Positions 25,801 through 39,000 of a stretch of 64,000 nucleotides of DNA are shown piece by piece (position 1 is the first letter of the stretch; every line of letters starts with the position of its first letter). The stretch spans positions 620,001-684,000 of the forward strand of contig JAPDOI010000194.1 in assembly GCA_029168955.1 (NCBI GenBank). The letters run 5' to 3'. The notes beneath the pieces were generated by a model. The model was not told the origin of the DNA. It did not search any database and saw only the letters and a list, made by a program, of their open reading frames with translations. Source of the DNA: Aplectana chamaeleonis (taxonomy: Eukaryota > Nematoda > Chromadorea > Rhabditida > Cosmocercidae). The position numbers were made by a program, and so were the translations under genes.

Positions 25801-27031
25801 CGACGTTCTATAGAGGGTAAGTCAAGAACTACTGCATTCACAGCATGATAAGGCCGTCGGAATATCGATGTTTCTACGACATGTGTTTTCTCGCCGCCAC
25901 GTAATTCTGCTGGGGGACGACTTCCACGGCGCTCGGTGAAGAAAGGGCGGAAAACGGCTGAAAACGTAAACGACGGGCCCACCTTTCTGGATCAGCAGTC
26001 GGTTCAAATAACTGAAATAGTTCAATTAACTTGAAGAAGACCGTTTTACGTGCGGTTTTCGCATGCTTACTGGGATAACCTGTTATCCGCGCTCCGATTT
26101 AACGTAATCTCACGAAAATCTGCCTGGAACCTACTTTCCATTCATGGAACTCCCAGAAAATTATTTCTCAGTTGTTATGCTGACATTGGAAAGAGTAAAA
26201 CTCTGACCACACTGGTATCTCTGAGATCGTCTAAGACCCATTATGAACAGAGCTATGGCTCTTCAAAGATGCTTGTGTTTTAATGGTGAGAAATTGGTGG
26301 ACGAGTTGTCTCAGGCCTGTATTTCTTTTTTTTTTCGTTGGGCGAGAGCGAGCCAGGATAAGGAGACAGTCCGGAACTGGACTGAAGGACGAAGACTTGT
26401 TGAGAGTTCGTCCATCCATCTAGCCGCTATCGAGTTCGGAAATCTGTCGGGGGGCGTGGAAAGTGCATCTGGGGGTGACGAGCTGACGGGTGTCCAACTT
26501 TGGGCTCTTTTGAAGCGTTTCCTGGCTCGTTTTCATGCGTTCTTTCGACGTCAACGTTACAGTGTGCCTCTCCACTACCGATTCCTAGTGGAAACTGGAA
26601 CACCTTTTTTATCGTGAACACTGCCTTTAAGAACAATCCGACGGTGATTCCAATAATGTGTCTGAAATCGAACACGACTCCCTGATAACGGAGTTATGGC
26701 CTTTCATAAATTGACCGGCGAACGCATGGTGAACGAGTTGTCCAAGGTTGGTAACTTCCATCATTTGAAACCGGTGATGCGAGCGGACCCAAATTTAATA
26801 GAGAGGCTGAGATTGAAGGGAAAAATGAGGATATTGATCGAAAATAATCACTCAATACGGTTCAGCTCGAAAGATCGCGAAAGGGGCGTGCCAACGAACT
26901 TCTCGAGGTGGGCGTCCCAGAGGGGCTTCCTCTTATATCTCGCTCACTCGGAGAAATCGAGAGCTCGCTCTTGGCAGGTGTTTTATGGGGTGGGTCAACT
27001 TCATAACTCTCCTGAGCTTGGACTGTGTCTT

Positions 27032-27062
<31 letters not shown>

Positions 27063-30000
27063 CGTTGTTAAGACAATCGTAGGAGAGAAAGAAGACAAAA
27101 AGAAGGAGACCTCGAATGATCACCACAAACAGTGACACGAAAACAACATGATAGCCACGAAGACGAACAACCAGCAAGATTGCTCAGTGCTCAAGGATTT
27201 TTGGAGCTAATTGGAGCTTGAAAGAACTCAAAGATGGTGCTGCGGGTAGTCTCTTGCTTAATGCCAAGAAGATTGACCCTGTCCTAACCGAGAAAAAAGT
27301 GGCTCTGTTTCGCGTTTTAGCCCTCCGGAAAGAAATCTTATATTGACCTCCTCTAGTGATAGACCTGGCAATATTAAAGAAGTTCTGGACCTCAACATCG
27401 TATATTTAATTGAGAAGCTTATACACCATCATAGCATCAAACATTTTACGCCTTGATTCGAGAGTTGGTAGTCGAAGGAAAGAATTTTAGACATTAGATG
27501 AAAGTATGTTATTGTACTGAAAACCTTGAGTCCTGATGAAAAGTTTTCTAGTGAAGTTATTTTGAACTTTTTCAAGCTTCACCACATCTTTCCTTTTAGT
27601 TGGATTGGAAACAGTGCCACCGCATCACAACAAAGGTTGTATGTAGGTTTTATAGGCTTCGAGTAGTATATTTTGATCACCAGTAGAAAGAGACTTCAAT
27701 ATTTGAAAGGTGCGAACAACGCCCTTCTTACATATGTGCTCATAGTGGGGAGAAAAGTGGAGTAATCAAATCCCAGATCTCTCACTTTATCCACCATTTG
27801 GATAGGATTTGAGCCTAAAACGTAAGAACCGTATATAGGAGAATCACCCAGTCTCAAATGTAAGGTTTTACTAGCTGACAGGGGAAGTTGCCAGGCAGCA
27901 GATGCTAATCCTTTAATGCTAAATTCGAATACGATTAGGCTTCACGGAAGTCGTTCGCTCTGGAAATCAATTTTAATTTTTTAGGCTCAATTTCATGATT
28001 GAGCCCGGTAGACCACACTGGTAAACTTTGGCGCGTCAAAACGTCGGGCAATGATGTTGGAAGGCATCACAGATAAAGATTCGCCCCCGAAGTCTCACCA
28101 GTCATCTAGCACTCTTTCCTAGAATGTTGATGCGACCGTAAGACAACATGAAAAATAGTTGCGGCACGAACTCCACATTCAGAAAAACTCCGGAAATGAC
28201 AGTGTCAAGGCCTCCAAAAGCAGAAAAACTTCAAAAACGATTTTGGCGCTAAATTCAAATTCGTATTTACAATGTGTTCCGATTGACTTTTCTTATAAAA
28301 TGAAGGTTTTTCATGGCCCCTTCGATATTTTCGTTCGCTAGATAGGCCAAGCTACACAAAAACATGAAAAAATAATATACGGTTTGCTGCGCGTACGATG
28401 CCTTTAATATAAGAAGAGAACGCGTTTCAAGAAGGACACAATAACTATGCACCAACCCAGTACATTGAATTTCTCTATTAAACCAAAGTCATTTAGAGTG
28501 CGCTTTGTTTGAAATTTTGGTTTGAGCGTCTCTGATAGCATACCATTTCTCGAAGATTTTTAAGCGCTTTGCTTTTGTCGTGGGCCATAGAAATCTGCTG
28601 CGATGTTGGGACAAAACCAAAATAATCTGAATGAAATTATTTGAAGCTCGAGGTTGGTTGGATAAGGACAATGGTTTGAAACCACAACTAGAATCAACGC
28701 ACCATGAAGATTCGTTCCAGAGCACCGTTCGGTCAGATCATCAAACGCTCGAATTTTGTTAAGTGATTCCGCGCCATCGTAAAGGCCAGCATAGAAAAGG
28801 TGTAATTAGGTAACTGGACTAAATAGCCAAAGGACGGAAATGTGTTCTCATACCGATTTGCTATGATGCTTGGTATTCGAGAATGATCTCGTAAAATCTA
28901 AGGACGCTCGCCTGCAGTTAATTTCACGAGAGTTGCCTTCATCGACGTCGTAATTTTCTGTTTCATTAACAAGTGGAGAAAATTCATACCTGCAAAAGAA
29001 AAGAGAACTAGCAGGATATTGCAAGCATTCCGACGAAAACCTTCCTAGACTATCAACGCTAATCAAACCCCACTTCAGTTCCATATTACTGTTTCGATTC
29101 TACAAGGTTCCAAGGTTTGAAAAATGATACGTTTAAGAAGGGAGTCGTTCGCTGGGAAGTGTTTAACGAATGATTGCAATAGCTTGATTGTCCTTGTGAC
29201 ACACTTGTGGCGCAAGAAAGAGAAGGTTGTACTAGTATTATAAAGTGTGTCCGAAAGAGACTGGCCAACCATGCGGCCGGCGCGAGCGGCAGGCGGACGT
29301 CGTGCACGCCGCTCTCGGACGAGCATGCGAAACGACAGCGAGCCTTCTTCCGCAGCCATTGATAAGGAGCGGGGCCGGCCGAGGCTGGCAGCAAACAAAC
29401 TGCGTCGATCAGCCAGCTCTGCAGCCGAGGTGGGTGGTGGTGGGGGGGTGGTGGCAGAATAGTTTCGTTGGATGGAGCCGGGTAGTCGACCGACCTTCAC
29501 CTCTGGGCAGGTGAAAGGGAGAAGCTTCGCTACCGAGAAAGCCGTAACGTTCGGACAAAAGCCCCGAAAAAGAATCAAAGTGACCAGACATTCGGGCAAC
29601 TGATTTTTAAGTTTAGATGGATGTCAATACCGGTTTCTCGTCCCTAACCTTCTCATCCTTGTAGATACACCTTCAATGAAGGTTGTTTTCGGAATACATA
29701 TGAAATTCGGCATCATATAGCGTTTTCAGTTTCAAAAAATATGCTCCCAATCTTTCGGCCGATTGCAGTTTATAAAATGCATTTTTTCGCCTAATGCTAT
29801 CGGTTTTTGGTTTGTACCTTTCATACCTTTGAGGGTGGACTTCAGGTGAAATTCGATCTCGAAATCTCCATAGATTCCTGCGCCGACTAGTGTTTTCAGC
29901 TTTGAAAAGTAGTTACCCGATCCCCCAGCCTATTCCAATTTATGAAACACCAGTTTTCCTCCTATAACTTTGGAACCGCTAGAGATAGTGCCGCGGTGAA

Positions 30001-33000
30001 GGTTGCTACCGAAATCTCTGTGAAATTCTGCATCGAACGATTTATTGGGTTTCTATCGTTACTGGCTCCATAAGACCTGGAAACACTAGTCGACGCAGAA
30101 TTCCATGGCGATTCCGAAAACAGCCATCACCAAAAGTTCATCTCTCAGCGAAAAGAAGTTATGAACGAAAAACCAATAGCTTCAGGCAAAAAATGCACTT
30201 TGTAAACTGAAATCGGCTGTAAGAGTGGGAACGTAACATCGGCATGGATCCTGAAGAGACTTTGGGTTCCTTAATGGAGGTTGGCGCGAACTCGGAGCAC
30301 CTATGTTATAGCATATGGCACCGAGTTTGCGCCAACCTTCAACAGTGAACGCGAAGTCTCCTCAGGATCCATGCCGACGTTGTGTTGTTGCCATGCGCTT
30401 GTTTTTACTACCGCTGGTCACTCCGGATGCCCGGGTAACTTCCGTTGCGGCGCTGCCAACGCTCCGTTAGGTCCCGCCCCCGTGAACGCGCAGTCATGCA
30501 GTCTCACCTCTGCTGCCGAATCGATAGCAGGCGGTGTTTAGTCCGCCGCGCCGTGATACCTGCGCGGGGCGGTTTCCTCTGCGTCGGATGAGCGCCGATG
30601 CCGGCCGTCATCGTTGGACGGCGTACGCACGGGGTATGGGTGGCGCACGAGGGTCACTCAGGTGGCAGTGAATTCTTGAGGGTATCCTTTTTTTACTATG
30701 CGGGGAGTCAGCAATTATGTTCTAATCAAAAGCAGCTCATCCCGGCTCCATTATCAACAAATCGCATTCCGGTTCTAATACGCATTGCTACGCTATACCA
30801 TTGTTCTAGTTCATTTTTGATTTTATCGTATATTCGTATTGATTATTCCTGTTGATCACTCATATTGATCATATCGCCTTACGCTTTGTTATGCATACCG
30901 GATAAAGGGATGCGTGAATGGAGTCTACCGTGGTTGCCGGTTCTAACCGAGAGTATCGACTATGTTGTGCGATTATTGATTCTCTAATAAACTCGGGGGG
31001 GGGTGAATAGCAGGTGGGCGAGGCCTGTTTTGACACTTTTTCCGTCGGGGGACCACTTTCCACCTTAGGGGTCGAATAGACCCCCGCCGCTGAAATGAGC
31101 GGCGGAGGTAGGGGCGGCGCGGCGTGCCGCGCCGCACAAGATTTCGCGCCGCAGCCGATCTCCAAATGCTATGAACGGGTCGCGGCAAACTGGAGCGGCG
31201 ACGCGTACAGAGCTATGCACCTGACATCTAAATATCGAATTAGCTTATAGAAGTATTCAGATTGGCAAAGTTGAAGGAAGATTTAATTTCACTGCGGTTT
31301 GAGCCCTGTCCACAGTTTCACATAAGAAGGCAATATAATATTAGTCTTCAACAAGGAACAGTTGGCGATCATAGCTACTTAAAAACTGGAGAATTCTCCC
31401 CTGAAAATAGATTCAGTGATCTAGTCGCACCCTTCACTTTTTTTGTATTATTTTTTTCGAGTCATTTTCCTTAAGGTTTTAACTAGACTTGGGACCGAAT
31501 CGAAAAGTTATTCGAAGAATATTTACTTACTTACTTTGATACTTTGATGATCCATCTTCATCGGAGGTCTTCTCGATGTGGACCACATTCGCTCCAGGAT
31601 TTTCTGGAAAGAGCAACAGTCATCCAGTACGGTAGACCCTTCCGCTTGAATGATTTACTGAACGTGTCAGCCCAGCGTGTCGCGGGGCGTCCGAGGGTTC
31701 TCTTGATGTCTCGTGGAGACCAGTACGAAATTCTGGTACTCCATCTGTCATCGAACCGGCGTAGTACGTGACCTGCCCATCTGTGCTTTGTTGATTCGAT
31801 ATGAGACAGCGCATCACGAATGCCAGACTTCTTTCGAATGTCCTGACTGCTGAGTCCTTCTTGGTATTGCTTTCGGCGGTTTGTCTTCAGAAGACACCTC
31901 TCCAAAGCTCTTTGCGAAGTCCTCATTGCGACCGAGATCCGCTTATTGTAAGCCCACGTCTCGGTGCCGTAGCATAACGCTGGAAGCACAGTGGAATCAA
32001 AGAGGTGAGCTCTAAGCTTATCGTCATGAACCTCATTGGCCACTTTCCGAATAGTGCCCATAGCTGCCCAGGCTGCTCTTCGTCGCCGGCACATCTCATT
32101 CGTCAGGTCGTTTGCCATGTTGACTTCTCGCCCGAGGTAGATGTAGCTATCCTATGAAGAATATTTGAACTATTGAAATATTCGATTTATTCAAGAACCT
32201 CAAACGCAATTTATTTTCATTACGAATTGTCCATGAATCAGGATTCTTAATCTCCTCTGGCCTTCGGTTCATCCTGGGGGAATAAATTATTTGTTCTATC
32301 TAGTGACCGATTGTTTCGGAATTCAGCATGAATCGGTGTCTCGTATATTCGATTCATTCTAGATTTCACATTATCCGGTTCTTCTAATATTCGCTTTTTT
32401 GAAAACTGAAATATGAAGATTTCCGAATATTCGAACAAGTTTGGGTCACGATATTAGAATACTCTTTACCATTGAAAAATTTGGAAAACACTCGAGTAAT
32501 ATCTCGTAATGAATCCGAAATTCCAATTTTTATTTAAATATACGGACGGATTTCCCGATCATTCGAATAGAATAGAGGACAAGTTTTCGACAACTTCCAT
32601 TCATTCGAAATATTTTTGACGAAGTTCATTCAATCGGAAATTTGAAGAAAATCCCTCATTCGAATACATTTCTTCATTCAATGATTTATTTAAAAAAAGC
32701 TTTCTTCAAACGAAAACCCATTAACCCGTGATTTTTCTTGCAAAAATGATCATCCGTATTTTGAATTCAGTCGGCGTATTCTTGAAACATGGTAATGGAA
32801 TAATTAACTCATTCGAAAACTAGCGTCTAGTTTTCGAATGAAATATTAAATGAATTGAATAAATGAATTAATCTTGTACTCACTATTACTTATCGTGTCA
32901 ACTCTACCTTTTCGAAAACTAGTTGTTCACGGAAGATCGGCTTTTAGCTGAGAATTTACGTGGGAAATTTAGGATTCAAAGTTTGGTGAAAAGTTAGCAT

Positions 33001-36000
33001 TTGAATTGGTGTCGAACTCTTTAAAACACTTCAAAAACCAAGTTTCACGAGCTCAAAACCCCATGACTAAAAGTGACCTCGATTTAGGTACATAATAAGA
33101 CAGACATTCACCTCATAATCATACATAAGTGATCATTTAATCATGGGAAGCGGGCTCGACCATCTGCTGTCGCCGCGCCACTTCGCCGCACCGCTCGAGG
33201 TTGCAAAGCGGCGTCGCCTGGCCATGCGGCAGCCGCCGGCGGCAGCCGCTGCCAAATTCTGCTTTGATCCAGTCTAATCGACCCGCCGCGCCGCCTCGCG
33301 GCGCCGCGTGATCGATACGGCTGCACACCATGCTGCCGCGCCGCTGCGCGGCGAGACTCTATTCGGCCCTTTAGGGAGTAACCGGCGCGCGCGGCGAAAC
33401 AAATGATTTTTGTGAGGCTATTGGGTAGTGAATTTCTCTCCCTTGTGGAAGAATTGGGGAGTAACACTGATCACGCATCACACCACCTTCAAGATAACTC
33501 GATATGAGGTGTTTCTCCACTCTCCATGATGACCTAATACTTTACTCCCCAAAGCTCTCCTAAGGTAGTAAAGTGACGCGTCATCTTCATTTGCGAATCA
33601 TTTTCATCGATTAATCTTCTATTCGTTTGCCATTTTTCTTGTTTCATGTAATGACTCTCACTTATACGCTTTCTGTTCTAATAAGGGCTTTGATTCTCAT
33701 CTATGGTTCCCATTCCAAAAGGAGATTCAGTATCATCACCATCAAAATTTTGTTGCTTTTGTGGTATTCATTTGCATTTCACCATCCCATTTTTTGGCAA
33801 AAACAGCCGCCCACTCTTGTAATAGTGGTTCAATGACTGTCTGAAACTCATGAACGGAGAATGAAATACCGCTCGTTGGATCTAATCAGAAGGCACGCTA
33901 GGTCGCGTCTTCGCGTCCTCAACGTCCTCTTTTGATAGCTTCCTTAAAGCTATTTTTTCGGGTTTGTAATAAATTAGTCTATGATGATTTCTAGGATTCA
34001 AAAAAAAAACGATTTCTCAGTTCTTTTTTTTTAGAAAACTGAAGCTGAGCTCTATGGCACGTTATAATGAAAAACAAAACGTTTGATGAAGAAATACTGG
34101 CCAAACGCTTTGAACACATGAATTCCTTCGCCTAAAAATCAAGAAGGTTTGAAGGACATAATTTTTCGCGTGATTATTTCGTAAGGATCGATGCAGGGTG
34201 CAAAAAAATGTAGGTCCTTTTATTGCGAAAATTGCGAAAAAGCCAAGATTATGAGAATATATGAGCCCTTAAAGATTAGCATATTCCAACGATTTCTCTT
34301 TGTGTAGGTCTTTAAGATAAACGTGTTTCCTTGATAACTTAATGCATTTAGAAGTTATAAGCTATAAGGAGTCGATTTGGTTAAATGGATATGGATACTT
34401 TCCCGGGAAATTTCATATTTTTTAATTTTTCAAGGACAATTCGTGCAGATTATGACCATGCTCGAAAATGCGCCGTGTCAGTTTTCGTCTGGTAAAAATA
34501 ACAAATCTAAGAAAGGATCAGACCCAATCACTCCCAATTTTTCGAGTTATAATGACGCAATAAAAAACCTTACCAAAAACTTTCCCAAAAAGGGTTGGTG
34601 ACGCTAGCTGTTATTGTGTGATTCTGTACTTTTGATGTGATATTACAGTTTGGCCTGAAGACGGGTAAACCTCGAAACGTCGCCAATAAAAGCAATTCGT
34701 CTACGAGTCTTCATCAAACATGCACACTTTGTCGAATAAAAAAAAAACGTTGCGCGAGGGGCAGATGATACTATTTTCTGGCACTAGCAATAAGATCATG
34801 AGATGGAATGAAGTGTTTTACAGCAACAGGCAGCAGCTAGGTCTAAAAAACGGCCAAACGGAGCCCCAAGCAGCCCTACATGACTCTGAACTTCTATGTA
34901 AACTTCGGCTACTGCGCAAAGCAAACAACGGAAAAATGGACTTCAACAAAACATACGATTATCATGTTGGTCAAGCCATTCCCTTGACGCGCGGAGGGAA
35001 CAAACTCACCCTTTTGAGTATTATTTTCTTCCCGGAGTCAGTTTTTCAGTTGTTTGCTTCGATCAGTGGCCGTTGAGGGGAGCGGGCGGGTATTGCGCCC
35101 TGCACAGAAGTTCATGGCCGTGTAGGGCCTTTTGGGGCTCCTATAGTAATTTTTTCGTTACTGCTGATGCAACGAGCCCCGAGCCTTCAGATTTCCAGTG
35201 AAAACTCCTCTGAGAGAATTTGCCGCTGCGGCTCCGCGATAGTGCCGCTTCGGTGCCCTCAGGCACCGCGGAGCTGTTGCGGAGACGCGACAGTGTCACT
35301 GCGGCTCCGCGATAGTGCCGTCGCGGCTCCAGAAAGTATCTCATATAGAGCTAGTTTGAAATTATAGTTCAACTACGGAGTCTACGCACGTGTGGTTGTT
35401 ACGTCCTCTGTCTGATAAGGATAGAGGTTACCGCTGTATTCGCACCCAAGGAAATACGGAAGCACCTCGAACTTAGGCAATTGAACCAGCGATAAAATCG
35501 TTTTACCACACAGGACCGCACATCGTACTACACGCGGGTTCGCTGGTAGATCCTCGCGGAGCTGGCGCGATTCCAACACGGAGCCGCTGCGGTACTATCG
35601 CGGCACAGTCGAGGGTCGCGGTACTTTCCTGGCACTGACGCAGCGAACTTTCTCAGAGTCGGAGAGATATTTATCGTGGAAACTGCCTTTAAACACCCAA
35701 CATGTACTCGCCAATGTCAATAGGAAAAATAGACTGGGGAGGGGAGAAACCGACAAGTGACGAAAAATCAAAAATGAACTGGATTGAAGTAGAGAAATCA
35801 CGGTTCTTTTGGTATTGGTTTGGGAGTGAACAAGTTACAGCGCACTGTTTTTGATAGCGAAGCTGGCGTCGCTAGATGGTTAAAGGCAGTGGTCACAATG
35901 AAAAACGTTATGGAAAAACTACAAAAATCGGCCTGGATCGAAAAGAGTTGAGAAACTATGAAGGTAGCGCGGTGAAAAACGGGCTAGAATTAGAGTTTCT

Positions 36001-39000
36001 AGGGCCCAAAGATGCCAGTTCGTGCACTCGTGCACAGCTCCGCTCAATAGATCGCAGTCTCATGAGTGTAAAGGAAGTAAACACAAATTTAGCTATTAAA
36101 AACAGTTGAACCACGTAACCAAGCACACCTTTTAATGTTTTACCTAGATGAGGACATAAATGTTCGAGCAGGTCAGTCCGACCGAAGGTTAATATTCATT
36201 GACTGAAATTCAATTTCAAGCCAGCTGATGCTCTTGATATCAGAGATCCTAGAGGCCGATGATGTGGAGTGAGCTCGTCCATCATCAAAAGACAAGAAAG
36301 TTCAGACTTTCAAATTGGCATGGAACAGCGGTTTTCCCGCAACTTTTTCTTATAGGCCATCCAGAAAGGGGTTTAAAGAGGAGAAGAAGACAGAAATGTT
36401 TTACCGCGACCACTGCCTTTAAGATTGTGATGCTAATAGGCTCGAATGGCCTTCACTGAAAAGCCTGTGTCATTGCACGCTTCAAAACTAGCCAAAAGGA
36501 CCGTATCCCAGCAGTCAATCTAGGGGTGTTGGTATTGAGGGGTAGAAGCGGTACTGAAAGTTGGCGGGAACGGATGATTTGGTGACTCAATATGGCTCAA
36601 ATACGGTCATTATGACATGTCTTCGGAGCCTGCAAGGGCGTGAAAGTTTTAGAAGGAGCATTATGACTCCGCTGACTTGCTATCTCAACCACATTTCCGC
36701 ACGTGTGAACTGCCTCTGAAGGTCTACACCAAAAAAAAAACTCGGGAAATGCTAAAGTTTGGAGGCTCAGAATTTTAATGAAAATATTTTTCGAAAATTC
36801 TAGAAAGATGGGCCTGAATCTTATAGCCCCCTCTGTTGATCGGTCCATAACGAAAAGAAAAAAAAACAGAAAAGTTCTATGTTCCAAACGGTCTCGATTC
36901 GCAAGCGAACGGCTTCATATCTAAATAGTAGAGATGTTCTGAATGCCGGTAACGTTCAATCTCTATACAGTGCATTTTTCTGAAATTTTTGAATGGCTAT
37001 ATCTTTTGTGATTTTTTTTCAATCTGAAAAATTAGTTCTAGAGTTTTTGAATGTTACTGTGGACGCGGTGAATTTGTTTTGTAAGCTGTGTGTGACATCA
37101 ACGGTTCTCGTGTCGATTTGAGCGTTTCCACTGAGTAGTTATCCTCATGAATGACCGTGTGCGCTTTATTGATGACTTGTGCCATGAATTCGTGTATTTT
37201 TCGTTACTGTTGATTCCATAGCATTTGCCACTACATAGGAATGAAATTATTCCACTAAAGCCGAGTTTGTGTATTAGTGAAGCAATTAATAAAGTAGAAT
37301 TCAAACTGTTCCATCTTAGTGCGTGCTTTATTTATTGTTCAAGCTATTTGAGAGACGTGGTTTAGCAGTCATAGAAAGCTCAGCAGTAGAAGGGTACTGT
37401 GGGAGCGTGGGTACAAAGCGGTACCCATAACCGAGAATAGCAACCCCGGCGGTAGCAGAAGCCACTGATTTTATTCCCCAGTACCCCCACGATAAGCACC
37501 CTCTGATTCCCCAAGTACTGTTCAAAATCAACCCAAGCCCTCAGGACAGGCATCTTAGGAGAGTACGACTACGCCCATTTTGGGGGATGGATAGCAGCTG
37601 TCGGTGCTATCCAAAGATGTTTGGAAGCCTATTCACCCCCCGAGTTTATCAGAGTTGACTATTTATATCGTTGTGACCATGCCTCATTACGCTATTAGGA
37701 ACGGCGCAGAAGGTTAGGGAGTCCACATCAGGGGTGTGCGGCAAAGGAATTTAAAATTTCGGCAAATGGCAACGGCAAGCCCCAAAAATGACCGGCGAGG
37801 CGGCAAGCGGCAAAATCTGTTTTGGGCTATAATACACCGACATTTGTTTAGTCTTGTGGTATTCTATACATTGTGTGCCAGTTACTATGTACCTGGCGTT
37901 TCACTAGCCTTCACAGGAAGAAAAAATCCCATATTTCAAAAGGTGATCAGAGAATGCCAGTAACGCCGTTCTGCATGTGATCTATCACTATTGAAGTTTC
38001 CGTGCAAATCCATGCTAGAGATCCAAAGGATGGGCGTCTTTTTGAGCAGTACAATGTGTGATAGACCCGCAAAGGATTCACTCTGATAGAGGCCTGCCGC
38101 CAGCGCGACTATGCCTAGTAGATCCGGGGACGTACAGCAAACCGTAAGCAAGCTTGGTGCGGTGGGAGTATGTGCCGACCCAAAGACTGTCGTCGATACC
38201 GGTGCGACATTCAGGTGCGAATAGATGTATGAATAGGCGATGGTTGGTTGACATTTATGGCGAAAGACAGCCCGCACCCAGCTTATGACCGGGGTCACTT
38301 ACAATTTTTACCGCAAGTAGCAAGTAGTAGACTTAGAATTCTCTATGGCGCTGACTTGAAATGGTTTTACTTGTGAGGATACAGGAGTGAAGTGAGACTA
38401 GTTTAGTTGAATGCAGTGCTCGCGATAAAGCAGACTTCAAATTTAAACAGGAAATCAAGAGCTCTGAGGGGCACGTTGATCGAATACAGAGAATGAGAAG
38501 AAGACAGTTCGACTGTTAAATGGGACGGAAAGCCGCTGCGCTCATGTCGCCTCTGAAGCGCCGCGTGCAATGGGTTTAGCCAGACGGACTGCTCTTGGGC
38601 GCTTCCCTTACTGTGTCTTCGGTCCACAAGACGACACGAGGCTTATTATGACAACAATGTCGGCTAAAGGCGAGGAATAAATTGCTCTATTCGGTCCCGA
38701 ACGCAAAAAAAACGTAAACGTAATTGAGATAACTACTGAATTAGAATGGTATGGCACCGAACACAATGCCCACGCATTTTGAAGCGTCAAAAACGACCAA
38801 AAATGCCGCTACACGAGTAAGAAGTTGACCCCGCCCTCTGTATTCGTGTCCTCCTCCAAGGCAGGGGTGCGAGGCCATTTCCACCGTCGTGGATGTGTGT
38901 GGTTGACGTACTGTACCATTACGTTTACGAGCGTGTACGCTGCCTTTAAATGTGGTGTCCTCACCCCACCCATTTTCCCCTGTGACTACAGAGGAAGTAG

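Noticed and set aside
29075..29599. 174-residue minus-strand frame rich in Pro, Ala and Arg
   Set aside because: Coincides with a GC-rich block, overlaps open frames on the other strand, and no domain or splice logic supports it.
33137..33467. Arg/Ala-rich frames in the GC-rich island as genes
   Set aside because: Overlapping frames with compositional bias only; no motif or splice sites.
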